From a bacterium (GTDB lineage: Bacteria; Electryoneota; RPQS01), in assembly GCA_036504735.1 (NCBI GenBank), contig DASXUQ010000005.1, forward strand, positions 651,377 to 715,376: a stretch of 64,000 nt of DNA, read 5' to 3'. Below are positions 8,408 to 18,541 of the stretch, one piece after another; the stretch's first letter is position 1; every line of letters begins with the position of its first letter. The position numbers were made by a program, and so were the translations under genes. The notes beneath the pieces are model-generated. The model saw nothing but the letters and a program-made list of their open reading frames with translations. It ran no database searches and was not told the DNA's origin.

Positions 8408-9160
8408 CTACTTCTTATACTTGAAGTTAAAGGGAACGGCCACCCACACGCCCACAGGATTACCCTGCTGAATCGCCGGGGTGAACTTCCATTTATCGAT
8501 CACCTTCTGCACTTCATCTTCAAATCCGAGGCCCTTCGGGTCGACCTTGACGATCTTCCACTTCTTCACCTCGCCGTGCTTGTCTACATAGACCTGCACG
8601 ATGACCTTGCCCGTCACGCCGGCGGTTTTCGCCAGTTCGGGAAACTCCGGCTGCGGGCTGGAAGCCGGCAGCGGCTGGGGCGGGACTTCAAACGGCGTAA
8701 ACGTTCCCATGTCCGGGATCGCTTCGCTCGCGCCGACGTCCGAGATTTCAATCTTCTCGCCCGGCTTGATGTCCAAGCCGGAGTCGGCTGACTGAGTGAA
8801 CGCCTGCTTCATTTCAGATTGCGTCATCGGCAGAGCCTGCTCGACGGGCACTTCCTCTTCAGGCACGGCAACCGGCATGGCCGCCTTGGGCGGCGCCAGC
8901 TTAGGCATCGCAATCCGGACCTGCTCGGCGGTATTTTCCTCGCTATGAAGCTTGGTGAGCTGCGAAATGTCCACCACACGCGTGGGCGGAGGCGGAATCT
9001 CTTCTTCGCCCCGGAGTGCCGCGATGATGTACGGGGTGGAAATCACCACCACGTGAATAATCACGCTGATGATCAAACCCCGCATCAGGTTCGGCCCGAC
9101 CATCCGCTTCAGCTCGAAAGACCCGTAGCGGCCCTGTTCTAATTGTTCAAAGAAATCCAC
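8408..9160 (-). CDS. tonB: TonB-family energy transducer (first copy)
   Basis: A 250-residue TonB-like protein that starts with GTG, five bases after GAGG. The head MDFFEQLEQGRYGSFELKR is nearly identical to that of the next gene, then come one membrane helix, a linker rich in Pro, Glu and Val, and the C-terminal domain with SPQPEFPELAKTAGVTGKV, YVDKHGEVKKWKIVKVDP and VIDKWKFTPAIQQGNPVGVWV. It follows ExbB and two ExbD genes in the usual order for a proton-driven transducer. The conserved 30-residue cytoplasmic head is longer than in E. coli TonB and may contact another partner. Confidence 0.9.
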   Translation of the reverse strand: MDFFEQLEQGRYGSFELKRMVGPNLMRGLIISVIIHVVVISTPYIIAALRGEEEIPPPPTRVVDISQLTKLHSEENTAEQVRIAMPKLAPPKAAMPVAVPEEEVPVEQALPMTQSEMKQAFTQSADSGLDIKPGEKIEISDVGASEAIPDMGTFTPFEVPPQPLPASSPQPEFPELAKTAGVTGKVIVQVYVDKHGEVKKWKIVKVDPKGLGFEDEVQKVIDKWKFTPAIQQGNPVGVWVAVPFNFKYKK

Positions 9161-9208
9161 GCAAACCTCGAGAGGTTGCTAATTGTTAACGGTTCACTTG
9201 TCACTACG

Positions 9209-9238
9209 CTCGGGCTGGGGAGAACCCCTTAGTCCGAG
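9209..9238 (-). terminator. Hairpin over the stop codon of the second exbD
   Basis: Arms CTCGG and CCGAG enclose an inner GGGG-AGAA-CCCC stem; the exbD stop codon lies inside the structure. No U-tract follows, so it is more likely a processing or pausing signal between exbD and tonB than a full terminator. Confidence 0.4.
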
Positions 9239-9828
9239 CTTTCCGCCGCTTGCGGCGGTTCAGGAAGCCCCTTCGGTCCGGCCGTGGTGAAACCCGCGGC
9301 CCGCATCAGGGAATCGTCCATCGTGTTGTACTTGTCAATCGAAAAACGGTTGACCGAGTCCACGTTGAACTGATCCACCAGATTAACCAGGGACTCATAG
9401 GAAGCCTTGCGGTCAATCTTTGCCAGCACGGTCAGATTGGGCTTGCGCACCGAATCCTGCACCGTAAAACCGGCGATTTCCCGGCGTTTTACCAGCGTGT
9501 CACCCAGCAAGGCCCATGACAGTGGCTTCGGAGAATCATTGCCCACCCGGTATGCCAGCGAGTCCTTTTCGCCCAGCCGCATCACATAGACCGTGAGCAA
9601 ATTCTTCTCGGCGATCTTCTGAATGGTCTTGGTCTGTTCCTTGGTATCCGGCAGAGCCATTTCCATGGTTTGCGGAAGCCGGAACACGGTGGTCACCATG
9701 AAGAAGATCAGCAGGAGGAAGGCGATATCCACCATCGGCGTCATGTCAATACGAATATTGACGCGGGGCCGTTTCCAGCTTGGTCCGCCCGCCGCTTTTT
9801 TGGATCCGCCTAAATCAACTGCACCCAT
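9229..9828 (-). CDS. exbD: ExbD/TolR family proton-channel protein (second copy)
   Basis: A 199-residue protein with a basic cytoplasmic N-terminus (KRPRVNIRIDMTPMVD), a single membrane helix DIAFLLLIFFMVTTVF that carries the conserved channel aspartate, and a periplasmic domain of about 150 residues. ExbD with ExbB forms the proton-driven motor that powers TonB. It is longer than typical ExbD (about 140 residues) because of extra periplasmic sequence, including a Ser/Ala/Pro-rich tail. It lies 18 bases after the first exbD and shares its N-terminal pattern. Confidence 0.9.
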   Translation of the reverse strand: MGAVDLGGSKKAAGGPSWKRPRVNIRIDMTPMVDIAFLLLIFFMVTTVFRLPQTMEMALPDTKEQTKTIQKIAEKNLLTVYVMRLGEKDSLAYRVGNDSPKPLSWALLGDTLVKRREIAGFTVQDSVRKPNLTVLAKIDRKASYESLVNLVDQFNVDSVNRFSIDKYNTMDDSLMRAAGFTTAGPKGLPEPPQAAESSD

Positions 9829-9846
9829 ATGTAGTTACTACTCGGG

Positions 9847-10413
9847 TTAACGATGAGCGAATTGATCGTTCCGCGACCCGCTGAGGTCCGCCGTCGGCTG
9901 CTTGGTGGCATCCTTCGGCACGTCGCCCTTCAGGTCCGTTACGAAATTGACAATGTTCAGGTCGTTCTTCTGAAGAGTCTCCAGAACGCTCTCGACCGTG
10001 CCGTAATCCACCACCTTGTCCGCCTTGATCACCACGCGGCTGACCAGTCGTTTGATCAGCAGCCGCTTGATGACCGTCGGCAGGGAATCGGTGACGAACG
10101 GTTTGCCCGAGATCTTTCCCGTTTGGGGATTCTGCTGGGACAGGCCGTTATCATAGTCCAGCGCGGCGTTCTCAAGAGTCATCAGAATCTTTTCCGTGCT
10201 CTCCCCTTCCTGCTTCTTCGGGATCGTAATCACGATCACGCCGGTTTCCGGAAGCTTGCGGACCGAGTGCGATGCAGGGAGTTGCACGGGCACTTCCTCG
10301 GGCTTCTTGAATACCGTAGTCGACATGAAGAAAATGAGGAGCAGGAAGGCGATGTCCACCATCGGCGTCATGTCGATGCTGATGGGAATACGTCGCTTTT
10401 TCGGTGCTGCCAT
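9847..10413 (-). CDS. exbD: ExbD/TolR family proton-channel protein (first copy)
   Basis: A 188-residue ExbD. A basic N-terminus MAAPKKRRIPISIDMTPMVD leads into DIAFLLLIFFMSTTVF with the conserved membrane aspartate, then the periplasmic domain (VVIKADKVVDYGTVESVLE) and a polar tail. AAGGA seven bases before the ATG supports the start. Two different ExbDs beside one ExbB are often seen in FCB-group genomes; the pair may form a heteromeric motor with ExbB. It follows exbB by 51 bases. Confidence 0.92.
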   Translation of the reverse strand: MAAPKKRRIPISIDMTPMVDIAFLLLIFFMSTTVFKKPEEVPVQLPASHSVRKLPETGVIVITIPKKQEGESTEKILMTLENAALDYDNGLSQQNPQTGKISGKPFVTDSLPTVIKRLLIKRLVSRVVIKADKVVDYGTVESVLETLQKNDLNIVNFVTDLKGDVPKDATKQPTADLSGSRNDQFAHR

Positions 10414-10464
10414 ATTTCAATCCTTCGGTTAAGTCCCAACCTCCATAGAGGACGGAGACCGGAC

Positions 10465-11226
10465 TTAGGCCGCTTCTTTCTCTTTCAGAATTTCCACCAT
10501 CAAGTAGGCGGCTTCGTCGATCTGGTAGTTGAACTGGTCAACCTTGTTGACGAAGAAGTTGTACGCCACGATGCCGATAATCGCCGTGAACAGACCGAAC
10601 GCCGTGTTTACCAGAGCTTCGGAAATACCGACGGCGAGCTGCGTCGCATCCGGCGCGCCCTGACGGCCCATGGCGGCAAACGCGCGAATCATACCGACGG
10701 TCGTTCCCAGAAGACCGACCATGGTAGCAATAGACGCAATCGTCGACAGCGCGATCAGGTTTCTCTCCAGGAACGGCACTTCGAGCAGACGGGCTTCGTT
10801 GATCGCACGCTGGGTCTCGGCCAGGCGCTTGTCCGTCGTCATGGTCTTGTCATTGGCGGTGCGAACATACTGCTCGGCGCCGGCCTTCAAGACGGCCGCA
10901 GCACTGCCGCGCTGCTTGTCGCACAGTTCCGCCGCCTGCTGGTACTTGCCCTCGCGCACGGACTTCGTGAAGTTGGAGAAGAACGTCGGCAGCGGAGCAG
11001 AGCCCTTTGCCTTGTACAGGGTAATGATCCGCTCAAACACGAACGTGATCAGCATAAGCAGCACGGTCATAAGGAACGGTACGAGAATTCCACCCAAGTG
11101 AATCTGATGAAGAAGCGGTGTTTTCTCCTGGCCCTGGTCCATGCCGGGCAGCCCGAGAAAGAAGAAGCCGAACGCAATAGCCGCCGCTGCGACCATGGTG
11201 ATGACTGTGAAGATGCCCTGTTTCAT
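10465..11226 (-). CDS. exbB: ExbB/TolQ/MotA family proton-channel protein
   Basis: A 253-residue protein with about four hydrophobic segments. An N-terminal helix near residues 8-27 is followed by the ExbB core: a second helix near 50-68, a cytoplasmic stretch, and the family signature LIALSTIASIATMVGLLGTTVGMI followed by AFAAMG and ISEALVNTAFGLFTAIIGIVAYNFF. It is the stator-like half of the motor formed with the two ExbDs downstream. The first helix is an extra found in many FCB ExbB proteins. Confidence 0.92.
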   Translation of the reverse strand: MKQGIFTVITMVAAAAIAFGFFFLGLPGMDQGQEKTPLLHQIHLGGILVPFLMTVLLMLITFVFERIITLYKAKGSAPLPTFFSNFTKSVREGKYQQAAELCDKQRGSAAAVLKAGAEQYVRTANDKTMTTDKRLAETQRAINEARLLEVPFLERNLIALSTIASIATMVGLLGTTVGMIRAFAAMGRQGAPDATQLAVGISEALVNTAFGLFTAIIGIVAYNFFVNKVDQFNYQIDEAAYLMVEILKEKEAA

Positions 11227-11295
11227 TCCTTGTCCTTTTCCCGATGAATCTATGTCCGAGATTGTCGTATTGTAGTAGTAGGCAGGTCCGCGAAC

Positions 11296-12981
11296 TTACT
11301 GGCCGGCCCCTTTCAACTGATTCAGTTTGTCACACGCATCCTTGTTGCCCAAAGCGCACGCGCGCGTCCAGGCTTCCTTGGCCTTCTCGAGATCGCCCTT
11401 GGTCGGCTTCTTGGTCGAGAAATAGTAGGCCTGGCCCAGCGAGTCCCACAGATCTCCGTCCTTCGGACAGGATCGTACCGCCGCTTGCAGCGTGGGGATC
11501 GCCCCCGCAAAATTCTGCCGCTGCATATCGAGCCCCGCGAGTTGGCCGTAACCGTCGCACCAGCCCGGATTGTACGCCAGCATCTGCTTCAACGCGTCCT
11601 TCGCCTGAGCGGCTTTGCCGCTTTCCATGAGGGCATAGCTGTAAACGCCGCCGTAACGCTCGATGAAGCGGTCCTGCGGCTTCTTGGTCGAATCGGCCGC
11701 CGACTTCGTCTGTGTCCAGTCCTGCTTGCCATAGACAGGCTGCAGTACCTCGGCCAGCCCCGCGTAATCTTTCTTCTTCTGCAGCGAGTTGATCAACCGC
11801 GCGAATTCGCCCTCATCATCCGGCGTCTGCACGAGCTGCAGCTTCGAATAGGCAATCGTCGAATCCAGATTCCCTTCCTTGAAGAAGGCGCGGGCAATCT
11901 GACCGTACACCCCGGCCTGCGTCGTATCGTACTTCAGAGCCTCATGGGCAAACGTGATCGACGAGTCATACAAGGCGCGCGCATTCCCCGAAGAATCCAC
12001 GAGACCGCGCTGGTAGTAAATGCGGGCTTCGGTGAAAATGGCCTCGCCCAAAGACTTCTTCGCGTCCGGATTGTCAGGCCGCAGTTCGAGGGCCTTGCGC
12101 AACGCGGCTTCCGCCTTGGGATAAGAATTCACCTTCTCCGCCCGCGAGTACTCGAGATAGCTTTTACCCAGCAGCAGCCAGGAAAGGAAATGGTCAGGCC
12201 GCTTCTGCACCGCACCTTCGAACTGCTGCGAGGCATCGCCAAACCGGTTTGCCGCATAGTACAGGCGGCCAATCAGATAGTCAACAGACTTGTTCTTGGG
12301 ATCCTTTTGCTGGACCGTTTTGAACAGGTTAAGAGCTTCGTCGTATTTTTTCTTGTCCAACAGAACCAGGCCATACTCGTAGGCGACGCTGACGTTGCCC
12401 GGAGACAGTTTCCACGCGTCCGCGTAGTACTTCTCGGCCAGATCCGTGACCTTCTTGTCGGCGTAGATCCGCGCCAGAATCTGCGGATAGAGCGGATTCT
12501 TCGGATCTTTCACCGTCGCGCTGGTGAGAATCTGCGTGGCCTTGGCCATATCGCCCTGCTTGGCGAAAATCAGACCGCGCGCCACCTTGATCTCTTCGTA
12601 TTTGCCCTTGCTGTCACGCTCTTCAGCGGCAGCCACCACTCGTTCGGCAGCGGCCTGGTCATTCTTCTTGAGATAGTAAGACGTCAGGTCCAGCACGGCA
12701 GCGGGAGTACGGGGTTCGATCTTTACCGCCTGTTCAAGGGCCGCTATGGCGGAGGCGGTGTCGCCCATCGCCATCTGTCCCTGACCCAGCAGCGTCCACG
12801 CCTCTTCGTTGCCCGGATCTTCCTTCGTGGCCTGACCGGCAAACTGAACGACCTGCTCCCAATCGCTATGGCTCGCAGCGTCCTTCGCCTTGTTCACGGC
12901 ATCACTCTTCGCCCAGGCAGCCGTTGCGGACAACCACAAGGAACAGGTCACAATCAGCAGGATGAATGTTCGTCTCGACAT
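11296..12981 (-). CDS. Secreted tetratricopeptide-repeat protein
   Basis: A 561-residue protein with a signal peptide (MSRRTFILLIVTCSLWLSATAAWA) and then TPR units almost to the end. Clear units include EEAWTLLGQGQMAMGDTASA, VSVAYEYGLVLLDKKKYDEA and DLWDSLGQAYYFSTKKPTKG. TPR arrays in the periplasm serve as binding scaffolds. A longer frame upstream has no signal peptide and starts ahead of the predicted transcript start, so I used this ATG. The gene precedes exbB by 69 bases and is probably the first gene of the ExbB-TonB operon, so the protein may organise that complex. No clear Shine-Dalgarno precedes the ATG. Confidence 0.82.
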   Translation of the reverse strand: MSRRTFILLIVTCSLWLSATAAWAKSDAVNKAKDAASHSDWEQVVQFAGQATKEDPGNEEAWTLLGQGQMAMGDTASAIAALEQAVKIEPRTPAAVLDLTSYYLKKNDQAAAERVVAAAEERDSKGKYEEIKVARGLIFAKQGDMAKATQILTSATVKDPKNPLYPQILARIYADKKVTDLAEKYYADAWKLSPGNVSVAYEYGLVLLDKKKYDEALNLFKTVQQKDPKNKSVDYLIGRLYYAANRFGDASQQFEGAVQKRPDHFLSWLLLGKSYLEYSRAEKVNSYPKAEAALRKALELRPDNPDAKKSLGEAIFTEARIYYQRGLVDSSGNARALYDSSITFAHEALKYDTTQAGVYGQIARAFFKEGNLDSTIAYSKLQLVQTPDDEGEFARLINSLQKKKDYAGLAEVLQPVYGKQDWTQTKSAADSTKKPQDRFIERYGGVYSYALMESGKAAQAKDALKQMLAYNPGWCDGYGQLAGLDMQRQNFAGAIPTLQAAVRSCPKDGDLWDSLGQAYYFSTKKPTKGDLEKAKEAWTRACALGNKDACDKLNQLKGAGQ

Positions 12982-13064
12982 AATGGTCACGTGGTGTTGC
13001 TTCGATAATGGAATGGGAAAAGCGGCATTGCCGACATGAACCATGTGGAGGTTCAGAATATGGA

Positions 13065-13093
13065 AATATAGAAAATACCTCTCAAAAGAGCAA
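13065..13093 (-). promoter_or_regulatory. Promoter of the TPR-exbB-exbD-tonB operon
   Basis: Minus-strand -35 TTGCTC, 17-base spacer and -10 TATATT. It predicts a leader of about 77 bases before the TPR gene. Confidence 0.55.
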
Positions 13094-13126
13094 GCAGAAT
13101 TCGTGATTTCTTTCTCAATCACAATA

Positions 13127-13165
13127 GGCTTAACGCAGGATAAATAGATCATCCCGCGTTAAGCC
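13127..13165 (-). terminator. Hairpin behind the S41 protease gene
   Basis: A 15-bp inverted repeat with one mismatch (GGCTTAACGCAGGAT against ATCCCGCGTTAAGCC) and a nine-base loop. It lies about 53 bases after the protease stop and just ahead of the next promoter, the right place for a terminator, but no U-tract follows. Confidence 0.5.
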
Positions 13166-13217
13166 CTGCCAATCTTTCGATGTATTTTGTTGTTTTTTCG
13201 GAGGCGTAAGGAAGGGG

Positions 13218-14825
13218 TCAGTTTTTGCCCATATCCTTCAGCATTCCTGCCCCGAGCTGGCTGGCACGATCAAAGAGGGCAATGCCGGTCTTAACCTGAG
13301 GATCGTCGCCCAGCCTGACCAGGTAGTAGAAGTTGCGGTCGTTGAAGAGGATGCTGGCCAGTTCCGCCTTAATGTTGGATTTGGCGAAGCTCAGATCCTG
13401 CGTCCATTCTTCTTCCTTGATCTCCACCTTGCGCTCCTTGGCAAGGGCTTTCAGCCCGCCCAGCATCGCATCGGTCACTTCAAAGTTTTTCAGGAAGGCG
13501 TCCGGATTCTTCTTCAACTCCGGGTGCTTGGACGCATAGTCGTTAGCAAATTCGAAATAAAGCCGCTGGCTGAGCAGACGCTGCGATGTCAACGTTCCCT
13601 TGGGAGGATGCACGGTGCTGTCGGGTGTGATGCCGCCGCCGCCGTACACCGTCCGTCCGCCGTCCGTGTGGAAGATCTCTTTCGGCGTCGTATCATTGGC
13701 CGCAACCGTGCTGTCTTCATCACCTGCAGCTTCCATCAAATACTCGCCGATGCCTTTGTCATAAGGCCGCTGAATCAGTCTGCCGGACGGCGTGTAATAA
13801 CGCGCCGTGGTAATCCGAACAGCCGAGCCATCGGGCAGCGGATACGGAGTCTGAACCAGCCCCTTGCCGAAGCTGACTTCGCCGACGATCAGACCGCGAT
13901 CATGATCCTGAATCGCGCCGGAAACGATCTCCGATGCGGAAGCGCTGCCGTGATTAATCAGCACCACCAGCGGGAAACCATCCTTCGTGCCACGTCCCGT
14001 CGAGCGGAATTCCTGATTCGACCGCGGCGTGCGGCCCTTGGTGAACACGAGCATCATGCCCGGCTTGGGCATAAACAGGTCCGCGACTTTCCACGCCTGA
14101 TCAAGATAACCGCCGGGATTGCCGCGCAGATCGAGCACCAGGCGCTTCATGCCCTGACCCTTCAGGCTGTCAATCGCGCTCTGCACTTCATGATCGGTGG
14201 TCGCCGTAAACTGATTGATGCGCATGTATCCCGTCTCTTTGTCCGGCATCAGGAAGGATGCTTCGACCGAGTAGATCGGAATCTTGTTACGCGTAATGGT
14301 AAAGTCCAGCGGCTCGGTGAGTCCGGGACGGGCAATGGTCACATCAACCGTGGTTCCGGATGGACCGCGCAGCTTTTCGAAAACTTGATCGTTGGTAATA
14401 CCGTAAGCGGAGACATTGTTGATCTTCACAATGCGGTCGCCCGCGCGGATCCCCAGCCGGTCGGCGGGAGTTCCCGGAATCGGCGAGATCACGGTAATCC
14501 ACTTGTTCTGAATCGAGAACTGAATACCCACACCTTCGAACTCGCCCTTGAAGCGCTCGGCGATCTTCTTCTGCTCATCGGCGGCAATGTACACCGAATG
14601 CGGATCCAACTCTTCGAGCATTCCGCGGATCGCACCTTCCAGCATCTTGGATACATTGGGCTGTTCCACGTAATTGTCGCGCACCGTGTGCAAGACGTAA
14701 TTAAGTTTGTCAAGTTGCATCCGGACGTCATCGGCCTCGGCCCACAGCGCCGGTCCCCACAGGAGCAACCCTCCTACGGTCAGCACTACAAAAGCCGTCC
14801 CGAGAACTAAGCGAGTTTTCTTCAC
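13218..14825 (-). CDS. ctpA: S41 family C-terminal processing protease
   Basis: A 535-residue envelope serine protease. A signal or anchor helix (residues 5-28) is followed by a helical region (YVLHTVRDNYVE), a PDZ domain at about 95-170 (GVGIQFSIQNKW, GIRAGDRIVKINN) and the protease core. The catalytic serine is in GSASASEI (293-300) and the general-base lysine in GKGLVQ. LDLRGNPGGYLDQA is the family strand. A C-terminal tail of about 110 charged residues is unusual in length. The GTG start shares one base with the stop of the GlmU-like gene (TAGTG), which fixes it. Such proteases trim membrane or periplasmic proteins. Confidence 0.92.
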   Translation of the reverse strand: MKKTRLVLGTAFVVLTVGGLLLWGPALWAEADDVRMQLDKLNYVLHTVRDNYVEQPNVSKMLEGAIRGMLEELDPHSVYIAADEQKKIAERFKGEFEGVGIQFSIQNKWITVISPIPGTPADRLGIRAGDRIVKINNVSAYGITNDQVFEKLRGPSGTTVDVTIARPGLTEPLDFTITRNKIPIYSVEASFLMPDKETGYMRINQFTATTDHEVQSAIDSLKGQGMKRLVLDLRGNPGGYLDQAWKVADLFMPKPGMMLVFTKGRTPRSNQEFRSTGRGTKDGFPLVVLINHGSASASEIVSGAIQDHDRGLIVGEVSFGKGLVQTPYPLPDGSAVRITTARYYTPSGRLIQRPYDKGIGEYLMEAAGDEDSTVAANDTTPKEIFHTDGGRTVYGGGGITPDSTVHPPKGTLTSQRLLSQRLYFEFANDYASKHPELKKNPDAFLKNFEVTDAMLGGLKALAKERKVEIKEEEWTQDLSFAKSNIKAELASILFNDRNFYYLVRLGDDPQVKTGIALFDRASQLGAGMLKDMGKN

Positions 14826-16156
14826 TACTTTATCTCCCTGTTGGCAATATCCGCGTAATGTCGCCGCAGCAACTCTTCTTCACGCTCCGAAAGCTCCTGT
14901 CCGCGGCGCGGCATGGCGATCTGCGCTGCGGCCAGTGTGCGCTCCAGTGATCCGATCTTCAACCCTTCTGCTCCACCCCACATAAAACTATCGATAAACC
15001 GCGGCGGGTATCCCGCCCCGTACACATTCGCTCCCACGCCCACCACCGTTCCCGTGTTGGTCATGGTATTGATCCCGGTCTTGGAATGATCGCCGCACAT
15101 CAAGCCGATAAACTGCTCCCCCGTCGCCACGATTCCCTTTCCGACCTGCACCTTCACCTGAGAGTAATCGTTCTTCAGGTTGGATGTACGCGTATCTGCG
15201 CCAAGGTTCACCCACTGGCCCAGAATACTGTTTCCCAAAAACCCTTCATGCTGCTTGTTGACGAAGCCTTGCAGGATCGAAGCGGAGATCTCGCCGGCCA
15301 CGCGGCAGTGCGGACCCAGCGAACACCCATGATAGAAGCGGGCTCCCGCCTTCACACGGCAGTTCGGCCCGATATAGAGCGGTCCTTCGAGATAGGTGTG
15401 CGGTTCCACGTCCGTATGCGCGCCGATCCACACCGGCCCGGCGTGGTTCCCGATGACAACTCCGGGAGCCAGCTTTACCCCAATACCGACATACGTCGGA
15501 TGCCCGCCGTTGCGATCCGTAATCTGAACTCCCGGCGGCAGTTCGCGCAGCGTATGTGCGCCCAGAACTTCGCTGGTTGCACGATTTCCTACAATAAGCT
15601 GTCGTTCCAGGATTTCCTGATTGTGAATCATGAAGTCCCATACGTAACGCGCATAACGAACCGTCCAACCCTTGGGCACAGATTGGACGGACGATTCTTG
15701 AACGAGCGAAGCCGCTAAATCGTTTCCCTGTAAAGACAGCAACTTCTGCGCTTGCGCGCCGCGCCGCCGGGCCAGCAGGATCCGGCCATCAGAATCCACA
15801 AGGGTGTCAGGAAATTCCTCGCCATTCGCCTCATTCTGCCAGATGCCGATCACGCGCCCGTTGATAAACAGCGTGTCCATCTCCAGATCCACCGGATCGT
15901 CATCCCGCCCGGCCAATTGCACTGCCATGCGCTGCAGCTCGTGGCGGGGCCGCATCAGCACCGAGAGTCCGGCCAGTTTCAGGCTGAACAGCCATTGCCG
16001 CAAGCAGCCCGCGCCGCAGCGAATTTCCCACGACGGACGCAGGACCGACAGCGGAAACAGTTCCTCGGCGGTGCGGTCATCTTCGAACAACACCACATTG
16101 CAATCGGAGAGCCAGGATTCCGGCAGCAGCCGGAGCGCGGTATCATGCTCGGACAA
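14825..16156 (-). CDS. GlmU-like protein: putative sugar nucleotidyltransferase with hexapeptide repeats
   Basis: A 443-residue protein. The first 200 residues resemble a nucleotidyltransferase fold (NVVLFEDDRTAEELFPLSVLRPSWEIRCG) but lack the usual nucleotide-binding loop LxxGxGTRL. From about 215 to 390 it is a left-handed beta-helix of hexapeptide repeats (VEPHTYLEGPLYIGPNCRVKA, then VKVGKG-like and TGTVVGVGANVYG turns), as in GlmU and acyltransferases. Similar proteins are annotated as putative sugar nucleotidyltransferases in FCB-group bacteria. The start overlaps dprA by 14 bases. It may make or bind a UDP-sugar for the envelope; the missing loop leaves catalysis by the N-terminal half in doubt. 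Confidence 0.78.
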   Translation of the reverse strand: MSEHDTALRLLPESWLSDCNVVLFEDDRTAEELFPLSVLRPSWEIRCGAGCLRQWLFSLKLAGLSVLMRPRHELQRMAVQLAGRDDDPVDLEMDTLFINGRVIGIWQNEANGEEFPDTLVDSDGRILLARRRGAQAQKLLSLQGNDLAASLVQESSVQSVPKGWTVRYARYVWDFMIHNQEILERQLIVGNRATSEVLGAHTLRELPPGVQITDRNGGHPTYVGIGVKLAPGVVIGNHAGPVWIGAHTDVEPHTYLEGPLYIGPNCRVKAGARFYHGCSLGPHCRVAGEISASILQGFVNKQHEGFLGNSILGQWVNLGADTRTSNLKNDYSQVKVQVGKGIVATGEQFIGLMCGDHSKTGINTMTNTGTVVGVGANVYGAGYPPRFIDSFMWGGAEGLKIGSLERTLAAAQIAMPRRGQELSEREEELLRRHYADIANREIK

Positions 16157-17257
16157 AGTACTTCCCCGGAAGTTGTTTGACGGCGCCCTTCAGTTCCAAG
16201 AGCAGCAGTTGGCCAAGGGTTTCCCCGACGGGAAGACCCAGGCGCTCGGCGATAAGATCGATGTGCTGTGCTTCAGACGCATCCAGCAGCTTGATGACAT
16301 TGGCTTCGGGACCATCCAGCACCAGCTCCGGCTGCCGGGATTTATCCGGCTGGCCGTCAGCGGTCTTCACCTCGAGCAACTGCAAAATATCATCCACTCG
16401 CTCAATCAGCGCCGCGCCGTTCTTGATCAGTTCGTGGCAGCCCGCCGACTTGGGATTAGTCACCGCGCCCGGCACGGCGGCCACTTCGCGGTTGTAATCC
16501 AGCGCCAGCAGCGCGGTGATCAGCGCGCCCGACTTCTCCCCCGCTTCGATCACCAGTGTCACCTGTGAGAGTCCCGAAATAATGCGATTTCGCTGCGGAA
16601 AATGAAACCGGTCCGGCGTCGTCCCCAGAGGATACTCGGAGAGCAGCGCGCCGCCCGCGGCGATAATGCGATTGCTCAGGGTTTCATGAAACGGCGGATA
16701 GATGTGGTCCACGCCGCAGCCGAAGACCGCTTCGGTCATGAGGCCCGCTTCCAGTGACGCTTCATGCGCGAAGCCGTCAATGCCCGATGCAAGCCCGGAG
16801 ACGATATGCACTCCGCTGCCGCCCAATCCCACCACCAGGTCGTGCGTCATGCGTTTGCCGTACACCGTTGCGCCGCGCGTGCCGACGATGGCCAGCCGGC
16901 GAGCTTCGGTCGGCAAATTGCCCCGGATAAACAACACCGCCGGAGCGTCATGCTCAATCTGGCGGAGCAGCGGCGGATAGGCGTCATCCCAGAAGGTGCG
17001 CACCTCCACCCCGCTCTCGACGGCCTTCTCATACTGCCGCTTGCCCACATCCCCATCCGCGCGCACCGCTTTGAGTTTGGAGATCGCCGCCGCCGCCATG
17101 CGCGGCACAGCGCTCAGTCGGGCTTCCGGGGCATCGAACACGGCGCAGGCCGATTCGAACTGGTTGACCAGCCGTACGGCCGTTCCGGATCCGATGCCGT
17201 CCACGGAGAGCAAATTGAGCAACGCAATTTTCTCGGAGACCGGGACGGGTTCTGCCA

Positions 17258-17258
<1 letters not shown>
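16143..17258 (-). CDS. dprA: DNA-processing protein DprA/Smf
   Basis: A 371-residue protein that loads RecA on incoming single-stranded DNA during transformation. An N-terminal helix-hairpin-helix-like region (LLSVDGIGSGTAVRLVNQFE) precedes the Rossmann domain with AIVGTRGATVYGKRM, IVSGLASGIDGFAHEASL, VFGCGVDHIYPP, SEYPLGTTPDRFHFPQRNRI and EAGEKSGALITALLAL, all classic DprA blocks. A C-terminal winged helix (about 310-365, IDLIAERLGLPVGETLGQLL) is present. The ATG overlaps the obgE stop by one base. With the type IV pilus locus nearby it hints that the organism could be naturally competent. Confidence 0.95.
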
Positions 17259-18422
<1,164 letters not shown>

Positions 18423-18456
18423 AAGGGCCAGGTGCCCTTACAAACACCTGGCCCTT
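18423..18456 (-). terminator. Perfect hairpin behind the secreted beta-propeller gene
   Basis: A 12-bp perfect stem (AAGGGCCAGGTG and its complement) with a ten-base loop, about 86 bases after the stop codon of the minus-strand gene at 18542. No U-tract follows on either strand. Confidence 0.5.
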
Positions 18457-18541
18457 GGGGCAAGCACAGATACGTAGTCGCGTTTAGCAGGAGATGAAGT
18501 CCGTCCGCCCTATGACAGGCTTGCGGATAACGCAGGGTGCG

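Noticed and set aside
9853-11247. 464-codon plus-strand frame across the exb genes
   Set aside because: It is antisense to exbB and two exbD genes with clear family motifs, has an Arg/His-rich composition and no domain. High GC content leaves long open frames on the antisense strand.
11485-13008. 507-codon plus-strand frame
   Set aside because: Antisense to the TPR gene; no recognisable protein features.
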